DNA of 64,000 bases from Bacteroidales bacterium (GCA_019416425.1 DXXK01000091.1:1-64000); one strand, 5' to 3'; counted from the stretch's first letter, positions 37,728 through 46,816 are shown. The notes: generated by a model not told the origin, from the sequence alone. A program made the numbers and translations.

Positions 37728-38458
37728 TCAAAGAAGAAAGTAATCATAACCATCCGCGACTGTACCTTGTCGATGGCCTGGGTGGCCCGCAGCGTCAGCT
37801 GGTCGTCCTCCAGATCGGGACGCTTGTGCTGCAGGATGTCGCTGAGTCCGAAGCAGAACTTCACTTCGGGATTGAGTTTGAAGTATGGGAGGTAGAAGTC
37901 GCATCCCAGACCGACGGTCAGGTAGGCGTCGGAGGTCTTGAACTTCAGGTAGTCGTTGCGCTTTTTGCCGACGTCGAAAGCACCCATTGCGCCGACCGTG
38001 ACGTAAGGACGGGAGTTGTAGTAGCGGTTTCCGCTGATCTTCAGGTCCAGGGGCAGGAGTACGTATACGCTCTTCACATCCTGACGCAGGCGTTCCTCGC
38101 TGGTGGGCGACATGAATTCCACGGTCTTGGAACCGAACGACATGCCGGGCCAGAACCGGAGGTTGAAATGCTCGGCCAGCCGCAGGTCGGCCAGCACGGT
38201 TACGTCGATGCCCGGTCCCCACGACGGTACGGAGGCATACCATTCGTTGCCGTCAACGGTGGGCTGACCGTTGTTGGTGAACACCAGGTCCTGCATCGAG
38301 AACCCGACCGAGAAGCCCAGATGCCAGCGCTTCTGGTCGGCGTAGGGACGGTTCAGGATCTTGTCGTTGAACTTGGCTTGGACGGGTGCGCAAAGGATGC
38401 ACGCCATGATCATGACGAGCATCCCTTTCAATATCTTTGCCCTGCTTAGTTTCCGCAT
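37724..38458 (-). CDS. porT: Type IX secretion protein PorT
   Basis: 244 residues. Signal peptide (~1-28, ending VQAK), then an eight-strand barrel: LGFSVGFSMQDLVF, ADLRLAEHFNLRFWPGMSFGS, YVLLPLDLKIS, LGCDFYLPYFKLNPEVKF, and a last strand MVMITFFFE with C-terminal aromatic residues. GCDFYLPYFKL and KFCFGLSD are specific to PorT. First gene of the type IX operon; no clear TTTG/TAnnTTTG promoter in the 83-base gap, so it may be read from upstream genes. Confidence 0.92.
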   Translation of the reverse strand: MRKLSRAKILKGMLVMIMACILCAPVQAKFNDKILNRPYADQKRWHLGFSVGFSMQDLVFTNNGQPTVDGNEWYASVPSWGPGIDVTVLADLRLAEHFNLRFWPGMSFGSKTVEFMSPTSEERLRQDVKSVYVLLPLDLKISGNRYYNSRPYVTVGAMGAFDVGKKRNDYLKFKTSDAYLTVGLGCDFYLPYFKLNPEVKFCFGLSDILQHKRPDLEDDQLTLRATQAIDKVQSRMVMITFFFE

Positions 38459-38541
38459 TTATTTTCCAACAATTAATTAATAAACGACTGTAGGTTTCTA
38501 TTATTGTCGGAAAACCTGCGGGTTCCGTTGTACAGATTTGG

Positions 38542-39813
38542 TTACCAATGTCCGGAAGCTCCGCCGCCACCTGTGGAGCCGCCGCCGAACCCTCCTCCGA
38601 AGCCTCCTCCGCCACCACGGCCCATGCCGGAGCCTAAGATCGCCCCCGCCGCTAAGGCCGCCGACGGATCCTCCTTCTTGGGGATGCGGTAATGACGGTT
38701 GTCGCGGTGATGGCAGAACTCGCATTCGTAGGTCTTCACGCCCAGGCCCTCGCGGCGCACAGTGGGTTGCTGGGTCACGATGTCCGACACCGGCTTCATG
38801 GCGATGGTGCCGCATGCCGGGCACTGAGTGTACTTCTTCTGGTCCACCTTGAAGGGGAAACGCTCGATTGTGCCGCAGTCGGGACATACCCAGACGTCGT
38901 AGTCGACGGTGTTGAGTCGTTCCTCCAGGTCCTGCGCCGGGTTCAGGTACTCGTTGTCCTCCTTCTCGTCAAGGCGTTTCATCCTGGCGCCGCATGTGGG
39001 GCACTTGCGGCGGTGCGTCCTGGTGGAACGGTAACGCCACAGCGCCAGAAGCCAGAAAATCAGACCGGCACCCAGTGACAGAACTGCGCAGAGCATATAG
39101 GTCTTCAGGTGGTCTCGCCACATCAGCGATTTATGGTAACCGTCCAGTTTGCGCCCTCGCCACAGGTCGTGGCAAAAGAGGCCCAGCGACAGCAGCAACA
39201 TTAGCCAGACCACGTATTCGACGAATTTCCAGAAGATCGATGAGTCGATGGCGGTGATGTGGCCCTCGTAGTTGTCCGGTTGCCGGGAGCGCAGCTCATC
39301 GGCAACGGCGGGGTCGGTCAACGCTCTGGATATCATGGCGGTGGCGTCGTTGACGGCGGCGTCGAGATTGCCGTCGCGCATATTGGGGATTACCTGGCGT
39401 CCGATTATGTTGTTGCAGGCTATGTCGGTCAGCACTCCCTCGACGCCGTATCCTGTCTGGATGCGTGTCAGATGGTCCTCGGTGACGATGGCGAACAGGA
39501 CACCGTTGTCTTTGTCATCCTTGCCGATACCCCATCGTGTGAACAGCCGCTCGCACCAGTCCTCGATCGGTTCGTCACCGATGGACGGCACCACCGCCAC
39601 GGCCACCTCGCAGGTGGTCTGCTGACGCAGCCGGTACAGCCGATGGTTCACGCTGTCGGTCACGGCTGGACTCAGCAGGTGCGCCGGGTCGCAGACAAAG
39701 TCGTAACGGTTCGCGATATTGGGATTGGTCAGCTGGTCGGGTTCGAAAACCTGTGCCGACATCCGCAGGAGAGTCGGCAGAAGCAACAGGAGCAGCGTTA
39801 TTATTTTTTTCAT
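38542..39813 (-). CDS. TPM-domain (YgcG-like) membrane protein with zinc-ribbon repeats
   Basis: About 423 residues from ATG 39813. Signal peptide, TPM domain (~25-175; YDFVCDPAHLLSP to the DAAVNDATAMISRAL helix), one or two membrane helices (VVWLMLLLSLGLF; AVLSLGAGLIFWLLALW), then three or four zinc-ribbon knuckles (CPTC, CPDC, CPAC, CEFC pairs) and a glycine-rich tail (GRGGGGGFGGGFGGG) ending HW. TPM proteins of this kind occur in envelope stress or photosystem repair contexts; the role here is unknown. The glycine tail is common in YgcG relatives. Confidence 0.85.
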   Translation of the reverse strand: MKKIITLLLLLLPTLLRMSAQVFEPDQLTNPNIANRYDFVCDPAHLLSPAVTDSVNHRLYRLRQQTTCEVAVAVVPSIGDEPIEDWCERLFTRWGIGKDDKDNGVLFAIVTEDHLTRIQTGYGVEGVLTDIACNNIIGRQVIPNMRDGNLDAAVNDATAMISRALTDPAVADELRSRQPDNYEGHITAIDSSIFWKFVEYVVWLMLLLSLGLFCHDLWRGRKLDGYHKSLMWRDHLKTYMLCAVLSLGAGLIFWLLALWRYRSTRTHRRKCPTCGARMKRLDEKEDNEYLNPAQDLEERLNTVDYDVWVCPDCGTIERFPFKVDQKKYTQCPACGTIAMKPVSDIVTQQPTVRREGLGVKTYECEFCHHRDNRHYRIPKKEDPSAALAAGAILGSGMGRGGGGGFGGGFGGGSTGGGGASGHW

Positions 39814-39834
39814 AAATATAAGCATCTTTAATAG

Positions 39835-41175
39835 CTAAACGGCGGGGAGGGAGTGACCGTTCAGTTTGCGGTACAGGTCCAGGGCGTAGACGTCGGTCAT
39901 CCCGCTGACGTGGTCCAGAGTGGACTGCAATCGGGTGTACGGGTCGTCGGCACGGGTGTCGTACTGCTTGGGGATGATGTTCAGCAGCAGTTTCGAGGAG
40001 TTGCGCTCAGGGTGCATCACGGCGTCGACCAGCTCGCCCATCAGGTAAGTTATGATGCGGTTGCCGGCGATCTCGATATCCACCACCTCGCGGGCGCAGT
40101 ATATCTTGTCCCAAGCAGTCTGCGAGCAACAGGCGTACGCCTCGCGCAGGTTCGGATTGATGGAGTCCAGCAGGCAACCCTGGAAAGTGCCGTTCAGGAT
40201 AGCCTCCTCGTTGTCCAGGAACGCGCGTGCGGAATCCGTGACCAGCGACCCCACCACTGACGAGCGCAGATAGGCTATCTTCTCATTCGGGTCATCCAGA
40301 CGTCCCATTGCCCTTTCGGCGCGGGTGCGGCCCTCGGCGTCGAAGAACCCCAGCATCAGGTCAGTCACCTCGGCCGTGCTGAGGATTCGGAGCTTGTGCG
40401 CGTCCTCGATGTCCATGATCTGGTAGCAGATGTCGTCGGCGGCCTCCACCACATACACCAACGGATGGCGTGTGAACCGGCCCTCCTCGACCTCGGGTAT
40501 GCCAAGCCGTCCGGCTACGCGGCGGTAGATCTCGTCTTCGCTTTCGAAGAAGCCGAACTTGCCCTTCCTGCCTGCGTGCATGGAGGTATAGGGATATTTC
40601 ACCACGGAGGCCAGCGTGGAGTAGGTCATGGCCATTCCGCCCAGGCGGCGCCCCACGAACTGGTGGGTCAGGAGCCTGAAGGAATTGGCGTTGCCCTCGA
40701 AGAGTATCAGGTCGTTCCACTGGCGTTCAGACAGCATGCCGCGGAATTCAAGCCCGGGTCCCTCGCTGAAGAAAGTGGAGATGGTCTTCTCGCCGGAATG
40801 TCCGAAGGGAGGATTGCCCAGGTCGTGGCACAGGCATGCCGCGGCGACGATGTCGCGGATGTTGTCGAAGATCCCGGTGGGATCGCCGTGGCGTTCGCGC
40901 AGTCCCAGGGCGATCTCATGTCCCAGACTGCGGCCCACCGAGCTGACTTCCAGAGAATGTGTCAGACGGTTGTGCACGAAGATGCTGCCCGGCAGCGGGA
41001 AGACCTGTGTCTTGTTCTGCAGACGTCGGAACGGCGAGGAGAAGATCAGCCTGTCGTAATCGCGCTGGAAGTCGCTGCGCGTATGGACACGCTCGTCATG
41101 GTATTCCTCCAGGCCCAGCCGACGGTCGCTGATCAGCCGGCCCCAGCTCATTGCGGTTTCTGGTCCCTTGCTCAT
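39835..41175 (-). CDS. dgt: Deoxyguanosinetriphosphate triphosphohydrolase-like HD protein
   Basis: 446 residues. RVHTRSDFQRDYDRLIFSSPFRRLQNKTQVF (start seen as SPFRRLQNKTQVF), HNRLTHSLEVSSVGR and CLCHDLGNPPFGHSGE carry the HD metal site (H...HD). The family hydrolyses dGTP to deoxyguanosine and triphosphate and controls dNTP pools, which also affects phage. A later start at 41151 (MSWGRL) is possible. Co-directional with the LysE-type gene, 28 bases away. Confidence 0.92.
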   Translation of the reverse strand: MSKGPETAMSWGRLISDRRLGLEEYHDERVHTRSDFQRDYDRLIFSSPFRRLQNKTQVFPLPGSIFVHNRLTHSLEVSSVGRSLGHEIALGLRERHGDPTGIFDNIRDIVAAACLCHDLGNPPFGHSGEKTISTFFSEGPGLEFRGMLSERQWNDLILFEGNANSFRLLTHQFVGRRLGGMAMTYSTLASVVKYPYTSMHAGRKGKFGFFESEDEIYRRVAGRLGIPEVEEGRFTRHPLVYVVEAADDICYQIMDIEDAHKLRILSTAEVTDLMLGFFDAEGRTRAERAMGRLDDPNEKIAYLRSSVVGSLVTDSARAFLDNEEAILNGTFQGCLLDSINPNLREAYACCSQTAWDKIYCAREVVDIEIAGNRIITYLMGELVDAVMHPERNSSKLLLNIIPKQYDTRADDPYTRLQSTLDHVSGMTDVYALDLYRKLNGHSLPAV

Positions 41176-41203
41176 ATCGGTTTCGGTTTTGTGAACGTCC
41201 GTG

Positions 41204-42799
41204 TCAGAAAGTTTTGCGGAGACGGAACGACGAGTTCAGGTAAGGCATCTGAACGGTCATCATGTCGGGTTCCTTGAACTCGGCCTTGACCTCCGATTGG
41301 ATTGGATTTCCGTCGGCGTCACGCCACTTGACGTTGTAGATGTTGCGGAACGATGTCGGCGTCATCTCGCCCTTGACCATTCCCGGCTGCCATGTGTTCA
41401 CGTTCTTGGAGGCACCGCCCATGTAGACCATATCGTAGCCGTTTGAATTGTTGGCGATTACTGCCAGACGGTACTCGCCGCCTGGACGCACGTTGTTCTC
41501 GTCGAGACTGCGGTCGAACATCTCCCAGAATCCCTCCACCGGATCGGTGGAATGCGTGTAATAGCTGATCAGCTCATCCTCGTCAGGTGCGTAGAACACA
41601 TCGGCCAGCTCCCGGTCCGCGCATTCCAGCTCCAGCCAGTCCAACTCGATCATTCCGACCGGATTGGTGCTGAAGTGCAGTTCCGTCGCACCGAAGGACA
41701 GGTCCCATTCCGCCACGTTGGTGTATTCCCGCTCGCCACCCTGCAGGATCCATTTCTTGCCGTTATGCGACAGTCTCCATGAATTCCAGCCGGTGAACCA
41801 GTCCACATGGTCGCGCATCCCGGTCTCGGCCAGTACCTTGCCGTTGCGGGTCACGGTCACGCTCAGGGACTGCGGACCCAACGGGTCATGGACATCGTCG
41901 ATGGTCTTGAACGTGATGCATACCGAATCGTTGTCGGGAGCGTTCAAGGCCACGAGATTCCACTCGGGATGGCTGACGCCGTCGTATCTGCGTCCGGCCT
42001 GGTTGTTGAGGTTGCGTGCGCGAAACCGGAAATCGAAATCCCGGTTTCCCAGTGGCAGCGACACCTGCCGTTCCTTGCTGGCAAGCAGGACGTTGCTGCC
42101 GGTCAGGTTTCCGAATCCGCGTCCGGAATTCCAGTACTGGGGCTCGGCGGCGTTGGCCAGGCCCATGATGGAGGTGACGATTCCCACGACGCCGAACAGC
42201 ATGATGATTGAGCCGGTGATCTTGTTGATCAGCCACATGGAGCGGAGGTTGAAGTGCGCGCGGACCTTGTCGACGCCGTAGGTCACGATCCACCACCAGC
42301 CCAACGCGCCCAGGATGATGCATATGAAGCCGATGATGTATTGGTAGAAGGTGATTTCCGGCAACAGAAAGTTGAACCGTGCGAACAGACCGATGATCAG
42401 GAAGATAATGAGCGGATTCGAGACGGTGAACAGGAATCCGTTGATAATGTCGCGTTTGGGTGATCCGGCATCCTCGCCCGGCTTGCTGATCCGGCGCGAG
42501 GGATTGGACAGGAACAGGTACAGTCCGAAGGCTATCAGGACGAGCGAGCCGAAAAGCTGGATCATGTTCTGGTTTTCCTGCAGGAATTCCTCGATGAAGC
42601 TGAGTCCGAAACCGGTCAGCAGACAGTAGAACAGGTCGGAGATGGCGGCGCCGACGCCGGTGTAGAAACCGGCCTTACGGCCCTTGGACAGGGTTCGCTG
42701 CACGCATAGGATACCCACCGGACCCATCGGGGCGGAGATGATGACGCCGATTGCCAGGCCGCGCCATATCATGTAGAATATCCATTGCAGTACGTCCAT
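41204..42799 (-). CDS. LysE-type transporter fused to a soluble beta-rich domain
   Basis: 531 residues in one frame. Residues 1-~215 have six membrane helices and the LysE/RhtB pattern (IGVIISAPMGPVGILCVQRTL; FTVSNPLIIF), which exports amino acids or related solutes. After the last helix (IIMLFGVVGIVTSIMGLANAAE) a ~310-residue domain without membrane segments follows, with alternating strands (WNSGRGFGNLTG, DFDFRFRARNLN, TELHFSTNPVGMIELDWLELE). It looks like a jelly-roll or LamG-like domain and should lie in the periplasm. The ANAAE junction looks like a signal-peptidase site, so it could be cleaved. No stop or shift at the joint. I know no function for the fusion. Confidence 0.8.
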   Translation of the reverse strand: MDVLQWIFYMIWRGLAIGVIISAPMGPVGILCVQRTLSKGRKAGFYTGVGAAISDLFYCLLTGFGLSFIEEFLQENQNMIQLFGSLVLIAFGLYLFLSNPSRRISKPGEDAGSPKRDIINGFLFTVSNPLIIFLIIGLFARFNFLLPEITFYQYIIGFICIILGALGWWWIVTYGVDKVRAHFNLRSMWLINKITGSIIMLFGVVGIVTSIMGLANAAEPQYWNSGRGFGNLTGSNVLLASKERQVSLPLGNRDFDFRFRARNLNNQAGRRYDGVSHPEWNLVALNAPDNDSVCITFKTIDDVHDPLGPQSLSVTVTRNGKVLAETGMRDHVDWFTGWNSWRLSHNGKKWILQGGEREYTNVAEWDLSFGATELHFSTNPVGMIELDWLELECADRELADVFYAPDEDELISYYTHSTDPVEGFWEMFDRSLDENNVRPGGEYRLAVIANNSNGYDMVYMGGASKNVNTWQPGMVKGEMTPTSFRNIYNVKWRDADGNPIQSEVKAEFKEPDMMTVQMPYLNSSFRLRKTF

Positions 42800-42809
42800 C
42801 TCCGTCAGT

Positions 42810-43382
42810 TCATCTATTGGTCACCAGATAACCCCCCATGCTGTTGACGGCAGGGAGGCAGACATACATCCGCAGACCGTAGTTGTCGTCCCGGGCCGGG
42901 CCGGAGATGGGTCGTCCGCCGCCCTCGATCACGTCGTACTGCGACTTACAGTCAGGGCATTGGGCCACCGGGAGCGGACGGCCCTCGGCGTTCACCATCG
43001 ACACCCGGATGGAGCTGTTGCACTCCACCGGACAGGCCAGGTCGTAGGCCAGCGGCACGTTTGCCTCGGTGGTGAAGGGGTCGACCCCGCACACCAGCAG
43101 CACTCCTCCGTATCCGGTCATGGTGCGTTCCAGCCATGGGAAATTGGATGGCTCGCGCAGCTCGCGGATGAACCGTTGAGACTGGCCGAAGTATGTCACT
43201 CCGTATGTCTGCCAGTTGGCCAGCGGTGTCAGGTTGATGTTGACCGCGTAATTGGGAATACGGTCGGAGTCGATTGTGTTGCAGGAAGTCAGGGCCAAAG
43301 ACAAAACGACTGCAAGCACCGACACGAAGCCGGTGCCTGTGGTTGCGGTCTTATTCGTTATGTGTTGTCTGCGTCCTGTCAT
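42810..43382 (-). CDS. Rieske-like lipoprotein with cysteines at ligand positions
   Basis: 190 residues with lipobox ALTSC (C34). The second half has C117-P-V-E-C121, C142-P-D-C145, then QYDV and GGGRPISGPAR (154-164), the order of a Rieske [2Fe-2S] fold (CxH...CxxH...G.P..GPA), but no histidine is present at either place. Four cysteines could bind zinc or iron instead. Located on the periplasmic face of a membrane. It follows the SRPBCC gene by 26 bases and precedes the LysE-type fusion by 10, so the three are likely one operon. Confidence 0.75.
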   Translation of the reverse strand: MTGRRQHITNKTATTGTGFVSVLAVVLSLALTSCNTIDSDRIPNYAVNINLTPLANWQTYGVTYFGQSQRFIRELREPSNFPWLERTMTGYGGVLLVCGVDPFTTEANVPLAYDLACPVECNSSIRVSMVNAEGRPLPVAQCPDCKSQYDVIEGGGRPISGPARDDNYGLRMYVCLPAVNSMGGYLVTNR

Positions 43383-43408
43383 CCTTGCGGATCAAGAGCC
43401 GGTGTTAT

Positions 43409-43843
43409 TTATCTGCCGATGGCCCTGAGGCTGTTGGCCACCTGCTCAACAAGGTTGTTCATCGGGCCGTTCAGCATGGGTTTCATAATCGCGGGGATGG
43501 AGATGTTTACTTCCACAGTAACCTCGCATGTCGTGTCGCCGGTGGGCTGGATATGCGCAGCCATCACCAGAGGCACGGGTGTGCCTTTGCCCTCGAAACT
43601 TACGTATACCGGCGGGGTGCAGTCGCTCTTCACCAGCGTGACGCTGCCCACCGGGCCTCCGGGAATCTCGATGGTGTCCTCGTCGATGCGGATGCTGTTC
43701 AGCATCTCGCGCTTGTCCTCGGGAACCTGGTCGGCGGGCACGTTGGTCAGTGCCTGGGCCAGTCCCTGCATGTTGGTGAGCCGGTCGTATACCTCCTGGG
43801 CGCTGCGTCCCAGGGTCACAGGGTTCGATTTATATTCTGCCAT
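43409..43843 (-). CDS. SRPBCC-family protein
   Basis: 144 residues, no signal peptide. The order VYDRLTNMQGLAQAL, a central set of strands (VGSVTLVKSD; PVYVSFEGKGTPVPLVMAAHIQP; EVTVEVNISIP) and the long C-terminal helix MNNLVEQVANSLRAI is the START/SRPBCC helix-grip fold, which binds small hydrophobic ligands. Ligand unknown. 2 bases separate it from the pyrE stop, so it is co-transcribed with pyrE. Confidence 0.87.
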   Translation of the reverse strand: MAEYKSNPVTLGRSAQEVYDRLTNMQGLAQALTNVPADQVPEDKREMLNSIRIDEDTIEIPGGPVGSVTLVKSDCTPPVYVSFEGKGTPVPLVMAAHIQPTGDTTCEVTVEVNISIPAIMKPMLNGPMNNLVEQVANSLRAIGR

Positions 43844-43845
43844 AA

Positions 43846-44490
43846 TTATATCTTATTGTCGGGAATCCAGTTGGCGGGATCCTTGCGCCACTCTTTCAGG
43901 GCCTCGACGTCGCTCTCCTCGATGTAGTCAGTAGCGAGCGCGGTCTCTATCATCACGTTGTAGGTGCAGAGCGACACCATGTCGATGTTGGCGTTGTTTA
44001 GACGTTTCACGGCCATGGGGAACTCGTAGTTGAATATGGCAACTCCGCCCAGGACCTCGCATCCTGCCTGACGGATTACCTCGGCGGCGCGGAGCGTGCC
44101 GCCGGCGGTGGCGATGATGTCTTCCAGCATCACTACCTTCTGGCCGGGGCGCAGGTTGCCTTCGATCAGGTTCTCCAGGCCGTGGTCCTTCGGGGTCTCG
44201 CGTACGTAGACGAAGGGCTTGTCGAGCGCGTCGGCCACGATGGCTCCGATCGAGATGGCGGCGGTCGATACGCTTGCAATCACGTCGGCGTGGTCGAAAT
44301 GCTCAACTATATGTTTGGCCAGCTCCACCTTCACGAAGTTGCGAACGTCGGGATAGGAGAGTAGGCGTCGGTTATCGTTGTAGATCGGCGAGTTCCAACC
44401 TGAACCCCAAACGAACGGCATTTGTGGTTGCAGCTTGATGGCGCTGATATTCAATAACTTCTCTGCCAATAGGCGGTCAGGTGCTGTCAT
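43846..44490 (-). CDS. pyrE: Orotate phosphoribosyltransferase
   Basis: 214 residues, normal length. The start AEKLLNISAIKLQP, WGSGWNSPIYNDNR, and the PRPP-binding loop VVMLEDIIATAGGTL (loop with acidic pair ED and TAGG) identify PyrE, which makes orotidine 5'-phosphate in pyrimidine synthesis. First gene of the run down to at least 42810; a perfect-match promoter sits at 44557-44588 and gives a leader of about 60 bases. Confidence 0.95.
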   Translation of the reverse strand: MTAPDRLLAEKLLNISAIKLQPQMPFVWGSGWNSPIYNDNRRLLSYPDVRNFVKVELAKHIVEHFDHADVIASVSTAAISIGAIVADALDKPFVYVRETPKDHGLENLIEGNLRPGQKVVMLEDIIATAGGTLRAAEVIRQAGCEVLGGVAIFNYEFPMAVKRLNNANIDMVSLCTYNVMIETALATDYIEESDVEALKEWRKDPANWIPDNKI

Positions 44491-44895
44491 AACTATCTAT
44501 CGATTTTCTATAGGTATTAGTTTTGGGGGCAATCATTTATGTCCTTAACCAAATTACAAAGTTACTGCTCTGCCGTCAAAAATGCAAAAAAATCGTAAGC
44601 AGTTAACATATTTTTTTGTTGAAAGGAGCATAATCGCTAATTGTACAATGAGGTTGGTGTTTTTGATTTTTATACAGTTGCCGGACGTAAGGGCCATCGG
44701 AACGATTCTGATGGATTCTGCTGGTACCATTCAGGAAACTCTCCAGAATTCTGCTAAAACGCAAAACTGACAAATGACAGGCAACCGCAACACATTTCTG
44801 AAAACTCTTGTGTCTTGAGATTGTTTCAGATATAGGAATGTCACGGTTATTGCAGGCTGGATATTCCCGAACCAAACAACTAAATATATCTGACA
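44491..44895. other. Gap between pyrE and the winged-helix gene
   Basis: About 400 bases without a supported gene. It contains the pyrE promoter and a fairly A+T-rich plus-strand leader for the gene at 44896. Short open frames here (44582-44770 plus, 44603-44911 minus) have no recognisable content. I see no RNA gene. Confidence 0.5.
44557..44588 (-). promoter_or_regulatory. Promoter of pyrE operon
   Basis: Minus strand TTTG (44588-44585), exactly 20-base spacer, TAACTTTG (44564-44557). Both boxes match the Bacteroidota consensus. Confidence 0.75.
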
Positions 44896-45072
44896 ATGGA
44901 TGACAAGACAAAAGTTTTAGACGCCATGCGCAAGGCTGGCGAACCTGTGAACGCCGGCAAGCTTGTGGAACTCACCGGACTTGACCGCAAAGCAGTGGAT
45001 GCTGCCATGAACGCATTGAAAAAGGAGGGTGCAATCGTATCGCCTGTTCGTTGCAAGTGGACCGTCGCCTGA
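44896..45072 (+). CDS. 58-residue winged-helix protein
   Basis: ATG 44896 to TGA 45072, translated by hand: starts MDDKTKVLDAMRKAGEPVNA, has LTGLDRKAVDAAMNALKKEG as the recognition helix pair and ends VRCKWTVA. This is a minimal winged helix-turn-helix. Short proteins of the same form (…NAGK…, …KKEGAIVSPVRCKW…) are widespread in Bacteroides as I recall; no function is known to me. The C-terminal beta wing contains one cysteine. It is followed by a perfect palindrome and no downstream partner gene. Confidence 0.8.
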   Translation: MDDKTKVLDAMRKAGEPVNAGKLVELTGLDRKAVDAAMNALKKEGAIVSPVRCKWTVA

Positions 45073-45102
45073 CAGCCGGTTCCTACCAACCACAAACCAT
45101 TC

Positions 45103-45144
45103 CTATCAGGGATTTACTGCAGATCTGCAGTAAATCCCTGATAG
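45103..45144. repeat. Perfect 42-base palindrome
   Basis: The 21-base arms (45103-45123 and 45124-45144) are exact reverse complements with no loop; centre AGATCT, outer ends CTATCAGGG and CCCTGATAG. It lies between the plus-strand winged-helix gene and the convergent AAA-ATPase gene. It can act as a bidirectional terminator as RNA, or as a cruciform as DNA. No strong T run follows on the plus strand (CTTGTATATA). Confidence 0.85.
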
Positions 45145-45225
45145 CTTGTATATATACTGTATGATAATGGTATATAAGGATTAGAATGTGTCTTGTTTTG
45201 ATGGTATGTTCGCTGTCATTGCGCA

Positions 45226-46788
45226 TTATGCATTGGATTCGATGATCCAGCTGTCGATGTTGCGGGTGCCTTTTGAGATGTTTACTCCGACTTTCACTAT
45301 AGATTTCCTGTTCAAGGAGTTCTGGAACGGCAGGGCGTACTCCTTCTCGTTGATCTGGGCTAAAGCCTCCTCGGGTGTACCGCCGTACTTGAATTCGATG
45401 ATGTAGATGGACTTCGGACCTTCCAATACCATGTCCATTCGGCCATGCGATGTGCGTCGCTCCACATCGACGTTGGCACCGACCAGACGCGCTGTGATCA
45501 GAATGTCCTTCTGCCACTGCGGCTCCGTATTGGTGCCGTTCATGTACGGTATGCCCGCCAGGAACGACTGCAGCTCGCGTAGGAATCCCTCGACGTCGTC
45601 ATGCCTTATAAAGAGTCTCAGCGACCGCACGAAGTTCTGCGACTCAGTGGAGTTCCACCCCCTGACGGCCTGCATGAGGTAGTTGAAGAAACCGGTCCGC
45701 ACCTCGGTGTTGGGATAGCCTAATACATATTCCCCGAACTCCTTGTCGTATTCCTTAATCGTTAGGTAGCCGGCGTAGTAGCAGGCTAAAGCCAGGTTGT
45801 TGCCCAGTACATCGCCACTCTCAAGATCGGATCCCGTCACATAGGTTCCCTCCAGGTCCGGCGTCCCCCAGTCGTTCTCCAGGAACTGCTTCACTAGACG
45901 CGTCGGCGTGCCGGACTGGAACCAATAGTCACGTATGTCACGGTAATACAAGGCTTTGATCAAGCTGTACGGGTTATATACATCCACCATCCTTTTTGAA
46001 AAGTGGTAGCCATCATATTGCTTTTTAAGCATCTGCAGAGCCAGTTCCGAAGTCTTATCCATTTCTTGTCCCAGCTCATCGATTCCTTCTTGAAAACAAT
46101 CGTGCAGTTCCTGCGTGGTGATTCCGCAGATGGCTGAATATCTTGTGTCAAGGGATATGTCGGTCAGGTTGTTGAGCCCGCTGAACACATTAATCTGTCC
46201 GATTTTGCCAACACCGGTCAGAAAGACGAACTTCAGGTATTTTTCGTTGGCCTTCATCACGCGGTAGAAGTCGTGGAGCGTCCTGCGGTTTGCATCCTCC
46301 AAATCCGGTTTGTCGTGGGTGTCCACAATCGGACTGTCATATTCGTCAATCAGGATTACCACCTGGCTTCCTGTCTGTTCGTAGATATCCCTGATGACCA
46401 TGTCAAAACGCCAGTCAGAAGTCTGGTCGGGATGCGAGGTGCCGTATTCCCGTTCCCATGCGTCCACCACCTTATTAAGGAATTTAGGCAGGTCCTCTGG
46501 ATTATTGTATCCTCCACGCGTGAAGTCCAGGCGCAGAACCGGGTGCTTTGTCCATTCCTTCGGCTCGAGTTGGTCTATTGCTAAGCCGCGGAACAGCCCT
46601 CGCTCACCGCGGAAGTAGCATTCCATGGTTGAGATGAGCAGACTCTTACCGAAACGCCGAGGCCTGCTCAGGAAGAAGTATGTGCCGGTCTCCACCAGCT
46701 GGTGGATATACTGGGTCTTGTCCACGTACATAAAACCTCCATTTCTGATTTCGCTGAAATCAGCCTTGCCTAACGGATACTTAACCAT
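45226..46788 (-). CDS. AAA-ATPase with C-terminal PD-(D/E)XK nuclease-like domain
   Basis: 520 residues. PLGKADFSEIRNGGFMYVDKT leads to Walker A RPRRFGKS (42-49) and a Walker B VVILIDEYDSPI. The C-terminal part reads RMDMVLEGPKSIYIIEFKYGG, i.e. the D...ExK strand pair of the PDDEXK_9 (DUF1703) domain. Such genes occur in many copies in gut Bacteroidales and are often variable or mobile (family knowledge); their function is not established. Own promoter at 46817-46848. A decayed peptidase gene is divergent from it. Confidence 0.9.
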   Translation of the reverse strand: MVKYPLGKADFSEIRNGGFMYVDKTQYIHQLVETGTYFFLSRPRRFGKSLLISTMECYFRGERGLFRGLAIDQLEPKEWTKHPVLRLDFTRGGYNNPEDLPKFLNKVVDAWEREYGTSHPDQTSDWRFDMVIRDIYEQTGSQVVILIDEYDSPIVDTHDKPDLEDANRRTLHDFYRVMKANEKYLKFVFLTGVGKIGQINVFSGLNNLTDISLDTRYSAICGITTQELHDCFQEGIDELGQEMDKTSELALQMLKKQYDGYHFSKRMVDVYNPYSLIKALYYRDIRDYWFQSGTPTRLVKQFLENDWGTPDLEGTYVTGSDLESGDVLGNNLALACYYAGYLTIKEYDKEFGEYVLGYPNTEVRTGFFNYLMQAVRGWNSTESQNFVRSLRLFIRHDDVEGFLRELQSFLAGIPYMNGTNTEPQWQKDILITARLVGANVDVERRTSHGRMDMVLEGPKSIYIIEFKYGGTPEEALAQINEKEYALPFQNSLNRKSIVKVGVNISKGTRNIDSWIIESNA

Positions 46789-46816
46789 AAACTTCGCGTT
46801 TTAATGAATCAACCTA

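Noticed and set aside
44582..44911. Two short opposing open frames in the pyrE upstream region
   Set aside because: They overlap the pyrE promoter and have no recognisable sequence; chance frames in A+T-rich DNA.
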